A stretch of DNA of 64,000 nt from Microbacterium esteraromaticum (GTDB taxonomy: Bacteria > Actinomycetota > Actinomycetes > Actinomycetales > Microbacteriaceae): positions 2,914,001 through 2,978,000 of the forward strand of contig NZ_CP118100.1 in NCBI RefSeq assembly GCF_028747645.1, read 5' to 3'. Below the pieces are notes generated by a model. The model saw only the letters and a program-made list of their open reading frames with translations, searched no databases and was not told the origin of the DNA. This document shows, one piece after another, positions 25,136 to 34,722 of this stretch. Position 1 is the first letter of the stretch. Every line of letters starts with the position of its first letter. Position numbers and translations under genes: made by a program.

Positions 25136-26818
25136 GGATCGGCTACCGGCTGCGTCAACGAGCCCGTCAGCCAGCGCGACCGCAACCCGGCGATAGTGAT
25201 CGGGATCCGCGGGGAAAGACGTGAGCGTCAGATCGGCCGACGGATCGACGATGGCGCGCACGTTCCCATCCGAAGTACATCGTGCCAGCATCGCCATCGC
25301 CCGATGGTCCACGAACGCTTCTGCGACGACACGATGCCGGATCGACTCCCAAGGTCTGCCCTCGGGTCCCGGGTACACAAGGAACGCGTCGCCCCCGAGG
25401 AAGGCGCTCCCCGCCGTGGTATCGCGGAACGGGTCGATTCGTCGTCGCGACAGGAAGGAGTTGTAGAAGTTGAACCCCCAGTGCAGGAATCCCTCCGCAC
25501 CAGTCAGATACAACTGCGCGCCCAGCACCCGGCTGCGAGACGAGGGCAGGGCCATGAACCTATTCGCCACCCGCCGGCTCTGCGCAACGCAGTAGTACAG
25601 CCACATCGATGGGACCCCGGCGTCGAGGAACGCATCGGCATGATCGTTCGACACGATCGGAAGGGCCACGAGGCCCTTCGAGTGCAGCTCGAGCTCGGCG
25701 AGCGCGTCGATGACCGTGCACCCTTCCAGCAGATCGGCCACGATTCCCCACGCCGTAGCGAAGGACTCGAGATGCGCAAGCGTGGGTTCGTCGGAGACGT
25801 GGAAGAAGACCCGGTCCAGCCCCCACTCCTCGTCGAGCACCCGACGCAGTGCCGGCAGCATCTGTTCGAGCAGTCGCCGGTATCGGGGGTCATCGGCAGG
25901 TACATGCCACCCGAACCGCTGCTCTGGCCCTTCCGGCGTGTCGACGATCATCGGCGGTGTCGCCCGCGCACCCCACTGCGTGAACAGGTGCACGATCTCG
26001 AGATTGCGGATGCCGACCTTGCGGCAGACCGTCATCCATCTGCGCACCCCGCTGAAGTCGAACTCGTACTGTTCCTCGCCGCGATCGATGATCCGCAGCA
26101 ACTGCGTAGGTGTTCGCCGCTCTGTGACGCCGGTGTCCAGCGCGGCAGTCCACACCGGGGTGAGGATCGTGTTGACCCCGGCGCGTACGGCCGACTCGAG
26201 GAAGTTCTCGATCGCCGCCCAGTGCGGCTCCGAGAAGACCCCGAAGCCGTAGTAATCGGCGAGTCCGTCGCAGTGGAACCACTCGGTGTGTGCGATCTCG
26301 AGCGGCGCGAGGTCCACGGAAGGCACGCGCACCGGCACCTGGAACTCGCCGATCACGCATTCATCGGCGAGGCTGTGCACTCGCACGAGCACGGTCTGGT
26401 CACCGCTTGCCGCCTCGGCGTCGGCAATGACATCGACCCACAGAGCTCGCCACTGACCAACGACCGGCTGGAGCCTGGCGTGAGGCGCAGGGCGCAGCAG
26501 ATCGGGGAACAACCCTGGGCCGGTGCGCAGGTACCCCTCATCCGCGTCCTCGAAGGCGGCGAGGTCGTTGGGAACCAAGTCGACCACGCTGACGTCGGCG
26601 CGCAGGCCCGGCGGTGCGACGATCTCGAGTTCGACGTCACCGAGCCGTGTCGACTCCCGCAGGCGCGGCGGTCGCACAGCGATCTGGAATGACGCGAGCT
26701 GCCCGCGGTAAGCCACCAACGGGACGGACTCGGTGAACGGCCTGGGCGCCTGATCTGGGAACACCTTCTCAAGCGAGTCGCAGAGAACGGTCTGCCAGGT
26801 GCTGTGTGGGGTCAACAA
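25121..26818 (-). CDS. DUF4091 domain protein, probable glycoside hydrolase-like enzyme
   Basis: 565 residues without a signal peptide. The N-terminal half is a beta-sandwich-like region (LVAYRGQLASFQIAVRPPRL). The C-terminal half is a predicted TIM barrel with VFFHVSDEPTLAHL, where acidic SDEP is the expected catalytic neighbourhood, and a DUF4091 tail (HWGFNFYNSF, GGDAFLVYPGPEGRPWESIR). DUF4091 proteins are related to GH123-type beta-N-acetylgalactosaminidases. Here the gene is last in a sugar ABC operon, so intracellular breakdown of the imported saccharide is likely. Start: TTG with GAAGGAG upstream. The substrate is not known. Confidence 0.82.
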   Translation of the reverse strand: MLTPHSTWQTVLCDSLEKVFPDQAPRPFTESVPLVAYRGQLASFQIAVRPPRLRESTRLGDVELEIVAPPGLRADVSVVDLVPNDLAAFEDADEGYLRTGPGLFPDLLRPAPHARLQPVVGQWRALWVDVIADAEAASGDQTVLVRVHSLADECVIGEFQVPVRVPSVDLAPLEIAHTEWFHCDGLADYYGFGVFSEPHWAAIENFLESAVRAGVNTILTPVWTAALDTGVTERRTPTQLLRIIDRGEEQYEFDFSGVRRWMTVCRKVGIRNLEIVHLFTQWGARATPPMIVDTPEGPEQRFGWHVPADDPRYRRLLEQMLPALRRVLDEEWGLDRVFFHVSDEPTLAHLESFATAWGIVADLLEGCTVIDALAELELHSKGLVALPIVSNDHADAFLDAGVPSMWLYYCVAQSRRVANRFMALPSSRSRVLGAQLYLTGAEGFLHWGFNFYNSFLSRRRIDPFRDTTAGSAFLGGDAFLVYPGPEGRPWESIRHRVVAEAFVDHRAMAMLARCTSDGNVRAIVDPSADLTLTSFPADPDHYRRVAVALADGLVDAAGSRSSDQA

Positions 26819-26879
26819 AGGGCTCCTTCAACGGGATGGGGTGGGGAGAGAGGAAAGAAGAGGAAGAGATGAGAAGGCG

Positions 26880-27782
26880 TCAGCCCTTGACGCTGCTGGA
26901 GGTCACGCCTTCGACGAACTGCTTCTGCAGCACGAAGTAGACGATCAACGGCACGAGGAACGACACCGTCGCGCCCGCCATGATGATCCCGTAGTCGGTG
27001 AGCAGACGCCCCTGCAGCTTGGCGACCGCGAGGGTGACGGTCTGCATCCGGTCGTTCGTGATGGAGACGAGCGGCCAGAGAAAGTCGTTCCAGGTGGTCA
27101 AGAACGTGAAGATGGTCAGCGCGACGATCACCGGCTTCATAGAGGGCAGCACGATCCGGAAGAACAGCTGCATCTCGCTGGCGCCGTCGATACGCGCCGC
27201 CTCGAGCATCTCGTCCGGAATGGACGACATGAACTGGCGGATGAGGAAGACCCCGAAGGCGTTGATCACCGGAAGGAACAGTGACACCCAGGTGTTGAGC
27301 AGACCCAGATCACGCATGATCGTGAACAGCGGGATGAGCGTGACCTGTGCGGGGACCATCATCGTGGCCACGTACAACCAGAACAGCGCCTCCGACCCCG
27401 GGAAGGGACGCTTTGCGAAGGCATAGGCGGCGAACGAGCACACGATCGCGTTGACGACACAGGCAAGCACGACCACGCCGATGCTGGTGACCAACGCAGC
27501 CCCGAACCCGTTCTCGGTGAACAACCGCACGTAGTTCGACAGCTCGAGCTTGGCGGGGTCGAGAAAGATGGTGATGACGTTCGTACGCTGCAGCGATGTC
27601 ACCACCATGAAGGCGAACGGCAGCAACGCCATCAGGCAGAACACGATCAGCACGGTGGCAGCGATGCTGTCTGCGAGCCGGGGCCATCCGCGCCCCTGCG
27701 GTCGGCGCGATTCTCGTCGCAGTGCCGCCTTGTCAACGACGACCGATGAGCGGGTCGTGACCTCGACGATGTCAGTCTTCAT
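26880..27782 (-). CDS. Carbohydrate ABC transporter permease (MalG/CUT1 type)
   Basis: A 300-residue inner-membrane protein with about six helices. The conserved cytoplasmic loop EAARIDGASEMQLFFRIVLP (EAA motif contacting the ATPase) lies near residue 190. It is paired with the MalF-type gene just upstream, which it overlaps by 11 bases. No ATPase gene is in the operon, so a shared MsiK-like ATPase encoded elsewhere probably energises it, as is common in actinobacterial CUT1 systems. Confidence 0.93.
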   Translation of the reverse strand: MKTDIVEVTTRSSVVVDKAALRRESRRPQGRGWPRLADSIAATVLIVFCLMALLPFAFMVVTSLQRTNVITIFLDPAKLELSNYVRLFTENGFGAALVTSIGVVVLACVVNAIVCSFAAYAFAKRPFPGSEALFWLYVATMMVPAQVTLIPLFTIMRDLGLLNTWVSLFLPVINAFGVFLIRQFMSSIPDEMLEAARIDGASEMQLFFRIVLPSMKPVIVALTIFTFLTTWNDFLWPLVSITNDRMQTVTLAVAKLQGRLLTDYGIIMAGATVSFLVPLIVYFVLQKQFVEGVTSSSVKG

Positions 27783-28734
27783 TGCTCTTGAGCACCTTCC
27801 GCTGGACGACCGCGATGATCAGGATCAGGGCGAACAGCACCGCCGCCATGGCGCTCGCGTATCCCATCTGGAAGTTCTGGAACCCCGCACGGAAGATCAT
27901 CATGACGATGGTCGTCGTGGCACCGCCGGGACCACCACCGGTCATCACGTAGACGAGGTCGAACACCTGGAACGACCAGATTGTGCCGAGAATGACCACC
28001 AGCAGGGTCACCGGGCGCAGGGACGGGATCGTCACGTGCCACAGCTGCCCGAAGCGCCCCGCGCCGTCGAGGCCGGACGCCTCGTACAGTTCGGCCGGAA
28101 CGTCCATCATCCCGGCGTAGTAGATGACCAGAAAGTAGCCGATGTTCTTCCAGACCGTGACCAGGCCGACAACCCAGATCGCCAGGGTGGGGTCGCCGAG
28201 GAAGTTCACGCGCTCGAGCCCGAACGCCTCGAGGAACACGTTCACCGCGCCGTCGTTGGTGCCGAGGATCGTCCGCCAGACGACACCCACGACGACCAGG
28301 GAGCTCATCACCGGGATGAACAGAGTCGAGCGCACGATCGCGCCGAATCGGTTGCGGAAGCGTCTGGCCAGCACATCGGCGAGCAGCAGGGCGATCACGG
28401 TCTGCAGCGGCACCGAGATCAGCGTGTAGACGACGGTATTGCCCAGCGCCGCGGCGAACGCATCATCGTTGAGCAGCTTCGTGTAGTTGTCCGTGCCGAC
28501 CCAGGTCGGTGATCCGAGCACGCTGTACTGCGTCATGCTGAAGTACAGCGACATCACGATGGGGATGATCACGACGACCATCAGGATCACCAGGCTGGGC
28601 AGCACGAAGGGCACTCCGACGTACTGCCCAGCCCGTTTTCCGGGGCGACGCCGTCGCTGGCGTGGTCTGACGGCGAACGCTGCGTCGTCCTTCACGACCG
28701 GCTCGCTCGCTCCGGCGCCTGCCCCGGTTCTCAT
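27772..28734 (-). CDS. Carbohydrate ABC transporter permease (MalF/CUT1 type)
   Basis: A 320-residue protein with about six membrane helices. A basic cytoplasmic N-terminus (RPRQRRRRPGKRAG) is followed by VPFVLPSLVILMVVVIIPIV, the usual first helix of MalF-like actinobacterial permeases. The EAA loop is ELYEASGLDGAGRFGQLWHV. It is translationally coupled to the binding protein gene (ATGA-type overlap at 28731-28734). Confidence 0.93.
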   Translation of the reverse strand: MRTGAGAGASEPVVKDDAAFAVRPRQRRRRPGKRAGQYVGVPFVLPSLVILMVVVIIPIVMSLYFSMTQYSVLGSPTWVGTDNYTKLLNDDAFAAALGNTVVYTLISVPLQTVIALLLADVLARRFRNRFGAIVRSTLFIPVMSSLVVVGVVWRTILGTNDGAVNVFLEAFGLERVNFLGDPTLAIWVVGLVTVWKNIGYFLVIYYAGMMDVPAELYEASGLDGAGRFGQLWHVTIPSLRPVTLLVVILGTIWSFQVFDLVYVMTGGGPGGATTTIVMMIFRAGFQNFQMGYASAMAAVLFALILIIAVVQRKVLKSNED

Positions 28735-29984
28735 CGTGCCTGCGCCAGTGCGGCGTCGCCCGCCTCGGCGGCGTCGGCGAGCGCCTGCTGCGGAGACTTC
28801 TGGCCGAGAACCATCTGCTGCAGGTTCTCGTACAGGGCGTTGTACACGCCGGCGCCACCGGCCGCGATCGGCAGCGAATGCAGAGACTCCGCCGATTCGG
28901 CATACGTCTCGGTGAACTTCGTCGGTTCGCTCTGCTCATCGGTCGCCACCGGCGGGTAGGCGACGATCTGCTGGTGGAACTCGGCCATCTGGTCACCACC
29001 GAGCAGGAAGGCAACGAGATCAGCGCACAGCTGCTTATCGGCGCAGGACTCGAACATCACAAGCGCGTCACTGGCCACGAACGTGCCCGCCTGCTTGCCT
29101 ACGAGTCCCGGGACGAACTCAACGTTCATCTCGGTCTGCTCCAGGTCGGCCCACGTTCCGTCACTGCCGAAGAAGAATGCGGTCTCCCCCTCGTAGAAGG
29201 CGCTCTGCACTTCCTCCGGCGTGAGGCCGGAGACATCGGCGGGCATCAGGTCCTCGTCGAGCAGGGTCTTGAGGAACTCGGCGGCGGCGAGACCCGCGTC
29301 GCTGTTGAACGCCGTCGCCGTGCCCTCCTCGTTCAGAATCTCTCCGCCGGCCTGCCAGAGGAGCGGGAAGTAAGTCGCGTTGAGCATTCCGCGGTTCGGT
29401 GCGCCCCACTCCTGGTACAGCGGGGTGATGCCCGCTTCGTGCAGGGTTCGGGCATCGTCGAGGAATTCGTCCCATGTCGTTGGGACCTCGTCGATGCCTG
29501 CAGAGGCGAGCAGGTCCATGTTCCCCCACAGCAGTCGGATGCCGCCGACGACGAAGGGCATGGCGTACTGGCTGCCGTCGACCTTTCCCTGGTCGAGGTA
29601 CAGCATCTTCGACGTGGTCTCTTCGGAGAGGTGATCATCGAACGGCGCGAGTGCTCCGTTCGACACGTAGTCACCCATCATCTCGGTGTACATGTAGCCG
29701 ACGTCGGGCCCCTGTCCACTGGAGACACCCGTGAGGTACTTCTCCTCGTAGCTGGCCCAGGGGACCAGGGTGACATTGACCTCGACGCCGTGTTCTTCTT
29801 CGAACGGGGCAAGGATGCTTCGCCAGGTCGCGGCCTCCTCGTCGGCTGTTGCCGCGGCGAAGGTGGTGGGCATCCACACTTCGAGAGCCTTGTCAGCGGC
29901 CGCGCCGTCCGTCGTACAAGCAGCCAGTGCAGTCAGAGCGCCGACGCATGTGACTGCGGCGATCGTCCGGTACTTCATGTTCAT
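28731..29984 (-). CDS. Sugar ABC transporter substrate-binding lipoprotein
   Basis: About 417 residues. A lipoprotein signal (MNMKYRTIAAVTCVGALTALAAC) has its lipobox cysteine near residue 23. It is followed by an extracytoplasmic solute-binding protein family 1 domain (WRSILAPFEEEHGVEVNVTL, QGPDVGYMYTEMMGDYV, PTTWDEFLDDARTL). It would capture an oligosaccharide outside the cell for the two permeases. The ATG choice is uncertain: the codon at 30005 or the one at 29978 could also be used. The AT-rich promoter and operator region lies upstream at 30060-30110. Confidence 0.92.
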   Translation of the reverse strand: MNMKYRTIAAVTCVGALTALAACTTDGAAADKALEVWMPTTFAAATADEEAATWRSILAPFEEEHGVEVNVTLVPWASYEEKYLTGVSSGQGPDVGYMYTEMMGDYVSNGALAPFDDHLSEETTSKMLYLDQGKVDGSQYAMPFVVGGIRLLWGNMDLLASAGIDEVPTTWDEFLDDARTLHEAGITPLYQEWGAPNRGMLNATYFPLLWQAGGEILNEEGTATAFNSDAGLAAAEFLKTLLDEDLMPADVSGLTPEEVQSAFYEGETAFFFGSDGTWADLEQTEMNVEFVPGLVGKQAGTFVASDALVMFESCADKQLCADLVAFLLGGDQMAEFHQQIVAYPPVATDEQSEPTKFTETYAESAESLHSLPIAAGGAGVYNALYENLQQMVLGQKSPQQALADAAEAGDAALAQAR

Positions 29985-30061
29985 GCGGCAAACCAATCTC
30001 TTCATCGGGGTCAGTCGCCATCGCGGCGATGCGAGCGCGTCGGTGCTCACGCATCATTCAT

Positions 30062-30078
30062 ATCATAAACCACTTTAT
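30062..30078 (-). promoter_or_regulatory. Putative promoter/operator of the sugar-uptake operon
   Basis: On the minus strand TATGAT (30062-30067) is a good -10 hexamer. It overlaps the inverted repeat ATAAA-CCAC-TTTAT (30065-30078). The surrounding 60 bases are strikingly AT-rich compared with the rest of the window. A site for the ROK regulator at the other end of the locus is the simplest guess; I see no convincing -35 box. Confidence 0.45.
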
Positions 30079-30120
30079 TAATGTGACTTTTCTTATAGAT
30101 CGACGCCTTCCCGAGAACAA

Positions 30121-30157
30121 GAAACCGCGTGGCGCCCTCGGGCACCACGCGGTTCTC
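30121..30157 (-). terminator. Hairpin terminator after hemE
   Basis: Read on the minus strand, AACCGCGTGG and CCACGCGGTT form a 10-bp stem closed by a 12-base loop and followed by TCTTGTT. It lies 16 bases downstream of the hemE stop codon and separates hemE from the promoter of the sugar operon. Confidence 0.75.
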
Positions 30158-30172
30158 AGAGAAGAGTGCGGG

Positions 30173-31186
30173 TCAGATCTCGCCGTGGGCGAGCCGCACG
30201 ATGCGCGTCAGCTGGTCGGGGTCGGTCTCGGGCGGAACGCCGTGGCCGAGGTTGAGGATGTGCCCCTTGGCGCCGCGCCCGCGCGCGATGACGTCGCGCA
30301 CGTGCGCTTCGAGCACCGGCCACGGCGCCTGCAACAGTGCCGGGTCGATGTTTCCCTGCACGGCCACGTCCGGGCCGACGATGCGGATCGCCTCATCCAA
30401 GGGCATCCGCCAGTCGACACCGACGCCATCGACGATCCCACCGAGACGCATGTCGTCCAGGAACGGCCCCGTTCCGACACCGAAGTGGATGCTGGGCAGA
30501 CCGATGCCGTCGAGCGCGGCGTGCGAGTGCGGGGCGATGTGCGCACGGTAGTCGGCGGGACTCAGAGAACCGGCCCACGAATCGAACAGCTGCACCACGG
30601 ACGCGCCGGCGTCGCGCTGGATCTCAAGGAACCGGCGCGAGATGCGCGAGAGCCAGCCGGCCAGGGCGTTCCACGAGTCAGGGTCGGCGTGCATCATCGC
30701 GCGGGCACGCAGGTGCTCCTTCGACGGACCACCCTCGATCAGATACGCGGCGAGGGTGAAGGGCGCGCCGGCGAATCCGATCAGAGGCTTGTCGCCGAGC
30801 TCGGCCACCGTCAGGCGGACAGCTTCAGCGATCGCCGTGCCATCGAGGTCAGCCGGGTCGATCTGTGTGATGCGCGCGACGTCGTCAACGGTGCGCACGG
30901 GGTTGGCGAACACCGGGCCGCGACCGGGCTCGATCTCGACCTCGACACCGGCCAGACGCAGCGGGATGACGATGTCACTGAAGAACACGGCGGCGTCGAC
31001 ATCGTGGCGTCGCACCGGCTGCAGCGTGATCTCGGCAGCCATATCGGGGGTGAGGCACGCATCCAGCATCCGCGTGCCGACGCGCAACTCGCGGTACTCG
31101 GGCAGGGACCGCCCCGCCTGACGCATGAACCAGACCGGGGTGCGCTCGGGCTTGTCTCCGGCGAGCGCGCGTAGCAGATCACTCAT
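30173..31186 (-). CDS. hemE: Uroporphyrinogen decarboxylase
   Basis: 337 residues. It decarboxylates the four acetates of uroporphyrinogen III to give coproporphyrinogen III. The N-terminus has the invariant [20 protein letters not shown] with the substrate-binding arginines. Other motifs are [28 protein letters not shown] with the catalytic Asp, [17 protein letters not shown] and [16 protein letters not shown]. The ATG giving [16 protein letters not shown] was chosen as start. It is divergent from hemA, with 79 bases between the two start codons. Confidence 0.96.
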   Translation of the reverse strand: MSDLLRALAGDKPERTPVWFMRQAGRSLPEYRELRVGTRMLDACLTPDMAAEITLQPVRRHDVDAAVFFSDIVIPLRLAGVEVEIEPGRGPVFANPVRTVDDVARITQIDPADLDGTAIAEAVRLTVAELGDKPLIGFAGAPFTLAAYLIEGGPSKEHLRARAMMHADPDSWNALAGWLSRISRRFLEIQRDAGASVVQLFDSWAGSLSPADYRAHIAPHSHAALDGIGLPSIHFGVGTGPFLDDMRLGGIVDGVGVDWRMPLDEAIRIVGPDVAVQGNIDPALLQAPWPVLEAHVRDVIARGRGAKGHILNLGHGVPPETDPDQLTRIVRLAHGEI

Positions 31187-31265
31187 GCGCCTATCGTGGC
31201 ATCCGCTCCTATGCGTCCGCCGGTCGCCAAGCTCGTTCAAAGATGAGAGGGGTACACTCCCCTTC

Positions 31266-32555
31266 GTGCTGTTCTGCGTCACGGCCAGTCACAAGACGGC
31301 CTCCTTCGATCTGCTCGAACGCCTCAGCCGCACCCCCGACACCGTCGCACCCAACCTGGTGGATGCCGGTGCGCAGGGCGCGGTCGTGCTGGCGACGTGC
31401 AACCGCTTCGAGGCGTACATCGAAGCGGACGACTTCGAGCAGCACACCGTTGTCGAGGCGGTCGCGCTGGCCACGGGCATCCCGGCGACCGACCTGCACG
31501 GGTCGTCACGCGTCATCGGCGATCGCCACGTCGCCGAGCATCTGTTCGCCGTGGCGTCGGGACTGGAGTCGGTCGTCTCGGGTGAGGGCGAGATCGCCGG
31601 TCAGGTGCGCCGTGCATTGACCGTCGCCCGCGAGGCGGGCACCACGTCATCCGAGCTGGAGCGCCTGTTCCAGCGCGCCAGCCAGGCCCAGCGCAAAGTC
31701 AAGAACGTCACCGCTTTGCACCGCGCCGGCCGTTCGCTGGTGCGTCTCTCGCTCGAGCTCGCCGACAGTCGCATCGCCGACTGGGCCGCCGAGCGGGTGC
31801 TGCTGGTCGGCACGGGTGAATATGCGGCCGTCACGCTGGCGACGCTGCGCGAACGCGGCGCCGTCGACATCTCGGTGTACTCGCCGTCGGGCCGCGCCGA
31901 GCTGTTCGCGAAGAAGTACGGCATCACACCGGTGTTCGATGACGAGTACGCCGCTGTCGCCCAGCGGTCGACGTTGCTGATCACGTGCACCACCGCGACC
32001 GAGCCCGTGCTCGGCCCGGCGCAGTTCGCGCGCAACGGGAACGAGGCGGGCGCAGGTTGCCCGATGGGTCCGATGGCGGCGGATGCCCCGCATTCGCAGC
32101 TGGTGATTGACCTGGGCATGCCCCGCAACGTCGACCTCACCGTCGCACAGCTCGAAGGCGTCGCGCTGCTCGATCTTGAGACCATCCGCCTGCACGCACC
32201 GCTGGAGGAGCTGCAGGCCACCGATGCCGCCCGCGTCGTGGTGCGCGAGGCCGCCGAGAGCTTCCACCTCGACGGGTCACGCCAGAGCGTCACCCCGTCG
32301 GTCGTCGCGTTCCGCACGCACATCTTCGGGCTGCTCGAAGCCGAGATCGATCGCGCGCGCCGCCGCGGCGACGAAGACGGACTGGTCGAGCAGGCGATGC
32401 GCCACCTCGCCGGCGTGCTGCTGCACACGCCCACCACGCGCGCGCACGAGCTGGCCGCCGAGGGGCGCGGCGCCGAGTTCGCCGCGGCGATGCAGACGCT
32501 GTACGGCCTCGGGCCGGATGCTGGCGCCGACGCCACGGTGACCGCCATCGCCTGA
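31266..32555 (+). CDS. hemA: Glutamyl-tRNA reductase
   Basis: 429 residues. The first enzyme of the C5 route reduces glutamyl-tRNA to glutamate-1-semialdehyde with NADPH, which HemL then uses. [20 protein letters not shown] opens the protein. The nucleophilic cysteine is in [13 protein letters not shown], followed by [14 protein letters not shown] and the NADPH-binding [13 protein letters not shown]. The GTG start has TACACT seven bases upstream and no clear ribosome site, so a leaderless mRNA is likely. A diverged partial copy of its codons for [11 protein letters not shown]...[11 protein letters not shown] occurs at 36370-36474. Confidence 0.95.
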   Translation: MLFCVTASHKTASFDLLERLSRTPDTVAPNLVDAGAQGAVVLATCNRFEAYIEADDFEQHTVVEAVALATGIPATDLHGSSRVIGDRHVAEHLFAVASGLESVVSGEGEIAGQVRRALTVAREAGTTSSELERLFQRASQAQRKVKNVTALHRAGRSLVRLSLELADSRIADWAAERVLLVGTGEYAAVTLATLRERGAVDISVYSPSGRAELFAKKYGITPVFDDEYAAVAQRSTLLITCTTATEPVLGPAQFARNGNEAGAGCPMGPMAADAPHSQLVIDLGMPRNVDLTVAQLEGVALLDLETIRLHAPLEELQATDAARVVVREAAESFHLDGSRQSVTPSVVAFRTHIFGLLEAEIDRARRRGDEDGLVEQAMRHLAGVLLHTPTTRAHELAAEGRGAEFAAAMQTLYGLGPDAGADATVTAIA

Positions 32556-32610
32556 TCGACTGCGAGCTCTTCGCGGGTGCTCGGGCGTGCGCTTCGCGCG
32601 GATTTGTGCG

Positions 32611-32760
32611 CTAACTGTATGGGGCCAAGACGTTGCTGACGTGTGATGGTGTTGTGGATGCCGGCGGCCTACCGCCGTGGGGCCGGTGGTAGTTGTAGTG
32701 CAGGTTCCAGGTCTCGAGCGCCTTCTCTCGTTGGCGTTCTGAGCGCATTGCGGTGGCTGT
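32611..32760 (-). pseudogene. Remnant of an IS481-type transposase (C-terminal end only)
   Basis: Reading on the minus strand from 32760 down to a TAG at 32611 gives an intact short frame with SERQREKALETWNLHYNYH followed by RPHGGRPPAS and ending NVLAPYS. HYNYHRPH with a following PPAS and a V-T/S-N-V tail is the recognisable end of IS481-family integrases. Everything upstream of it has been lost; the frame runs directly into the stop codon of leuA. It marks an old insertion-sequence event at the left side of the leuA segment. Confidence 0.75.
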
Positions 32761-34533
32761 TCACCGCGCGATCGCTCCGGGTTTATCTGCTGTCGTGTTC
32801 ATGATGGCGGTCAAGGAGGCGGTAAGGACGGATCGGTCTTTGCCTGCGACCCATGCGGTGCGCGGGCCGTGGCGGTATTCGACGAGGGTGATGGCGTCGC
32901 TGTCATTGCCGGCGCTGGTGCTGGCCTGGTGAAGGTTCAATATCTCGACCGGGAATCCACGCTGCTCGAGCGCTGCGGTGAGTGCTTCGACAGGCCCGAC
33001 ACCATCGTGTGTGGTGGTGTGCTCGATGCCGCCAGCCCGGAGCGTGATGGTGGTGTTCTGGTCGGTCGTGTCGTATCCGACGAGTTCGATGGGGGCATCG
33101 GCCCGAGTGGCGAGGTACGTGGCGTTGAAGATGCTCCAGAGCTGTTCGGCGGTGACTTCGCTGCCGGTCTCGTCGGTGTGTTGTTGGACGTGGCGGGCGA
33201 AGTCGATCTGGAGGCGGCGCGGGAGTTCAATCCCGTACTCGGCCTCCAGCAAGTAGGCGATGCCGCCTTTGCCGGATTGTGAGTTCACGCGGATCACGGC
33301 GTCGTAGTTACGTCCGATGTCGGCCGGGTCGATGGGCAGGTACGGGACCCGCCACGCGATCTCCGACTCAGGTCGGCCCTCTGCGGCGGAGCGGGTGCGG
33401 TGTTCGGCGAAGCCCTTCTTGATTGCGTCCTGGTGGGTGCCGGAGAAAGCGGTGTGGACGAGATCGCCGACGTAGGGGTGACGGGGGTGGATCTCGGTGC
33501 GGTTGCAGTGCTCGACGGTGCGTCGAATCTCGTCAATGTCGGAGAAGTCGATCATCGGGTCGATGCCCTGCGCATGTAGGTTTAGAGCGAGGGTGGCGAG
33601 GTCGACGTTCCCGGTGCGTTCGCCGTTGCCGAAGATGCAGCCCTCAACTCGTTGCGCACCGGCGAGGACTGCGAGCTCGGCGCACGCAACACCGGTGCCG
33701 CGGTCGTTGTGGGGGTGCACCGAGAGGATCACGGCATCGCGGCGGGCGAGGTTCTTGTGCATGTACTCGATCTGGTCGGCATACACGTTCGGTGTCGCGA
33801 TCTCCACGGTCGCCGGAAGATTCAGGATTACCGGGCGCTCCGGCGCAGCATCCCACAGGGTGGTCATCGAGTCGCAAACGTCGAGAACGTAATCGGGTTC
33901 GGTGAGGTTGAATACCTCGGGCGAGAACTCGAACCTGACGTTCGGCAGGTGCCCTGCGAACTCGATCACGTCCCGGCCGCCTGACAAGATCAGCGCTTTC
34001 AAACTGTCGCGGTCCTGGCCGAGGACGAGTGCGCGCCAGGTGGGGGCGGTGGCGGTGTACATGTGGATCACGACGGGATTGCGCATGCCGCGGATGGACT
34101 CCACGGTGCGCCTGATCAGATCGCGCCGCGCCGGGGTGAAGACCACAATTGTGACGTCGTCGGGTGCGATGTCAGTTTCGGCGACGAGGCGGACAAAGTC
34201 GTAGTCCGTCTGCGAGGCCGACGGGTACCCGACCTCGATCTCTTTGTAGCCCATCGCGACCATCAGCTCGAAGAAGCGCCGTTTGCGGGTTGGGTCCATC
34301 GGCTCGGCCAGAGCTTGGTTCCCGTCGCGCAGGTCCACCGGCACCCACAGCGGTGCTGTCGTCAGCCGGTTGGCGGGCCAGTCACGGGTAGTGAGCGGCA
34401 ACGAGACGCGGGAGTACACGTCCTGGTAGCGGTGAGAAGGCATCTGCGAGTGCCGTTGGCGGTTCCACGTTGGCGCTTCGCCCGGGATAGGGCCTGCGGG
34501 GGTGGCGAGGGTCGGGAAGGTGCTGCTGGTCAT
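32761..34533 (-). CDS. leuA: 2-isopropylmalate synthase
   Basis: 590 residues. It condenses acetyl-CoA with 2-oxoisovalerate, the committed step of leucine synthesis. The actinobacterial long form starts [37 protein letters not shown] contains the metal-binding Asp. [20 protein letters not shown] and [17 protein letters not shown] (metal histidines) follow. The C-terminal regulatory domain ends with [20 protein letters not shown]. Its GC content and third-position use look lower than those of neighbouring genes. It sits between an IS481 remnant and a divergent FadR-like regulator, inside a segment bracketed by hemA sequence. Confidence 0.93.
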   Translation of the reverse strand: MTSSTFPTLATPAGPIPGEAPTWNRQRHSQMPSHRYQDVYSRVSLPLTTRDWPANRLTTAPLWVPVDLRDGNQALAEPMDPTRKRRFFELMVAMGYKEIEVGYPSASQTDYDFVRLVAETDIAPDDVTIVVFTPARRDLIRRTVESIRGMRNPVVIHMYTATAPTWRALVLGQDRDSLKALILSGGRDVIEFAGHLPNVRFEFSPEVFNLTEPDYVLDVCDSMTTLWDAAPERPVILNLPATVEIATPNVYADQIEYMHKNLARRDAVILSVHPHNDRGTGVACAELAVLAGAQRVEGCIFGNGERTGNVDLATLALNLHAQGIDPMIDFSDIDEIRRTVEHCNRTEIHPRHPYVGDLVHTAFSGTHQDAIKKGFAEHRTRSAAEGRPESEIAWRVPYLPIDPADIGRNYDAVIRVNSQSGKGGIAYLLEAEYGIELPRRLQIDFARHVQQHTDETGSEVTAEQLWSIFNATYLATRADAPIELVGYDTTDQNTTITLRAGGIEHTTTHDGVGPVEALTAALEQRGFPVEILNLHQASTSAGNDSDAITLVEYRHGPRTAWVAGKDRSVLTASLTAIMNTTADKPGAIAR

Positions 34534-34722
34534 GGTCAGGTTCCTGTCCGGAGCGTTCAGAAGTAGTCGACCGGCGCGCGTTGCGGCCCCACGTCGGGGA
34601 GCCGGTCTGGCTAGGCCCCGCCGTGGCGGCGAAGGAGGAGGAACCAGGAGTTGAACACGGGTCGAAACTATCACAACTCCTCAGACAAGTAGAGAAGTGA
34701 CGTTTGATGGGAGAATGGCCGC

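Noticed and set aside
34533..34720. Leucine leader peptide or attenuator upstream of leuA
   Set aside because: Short frames with several Leu codons exist (for example one ending LLYLSEEL, antisense to the FadR gene start), but I see no convincing terminator/antiterminator pair or T-box.
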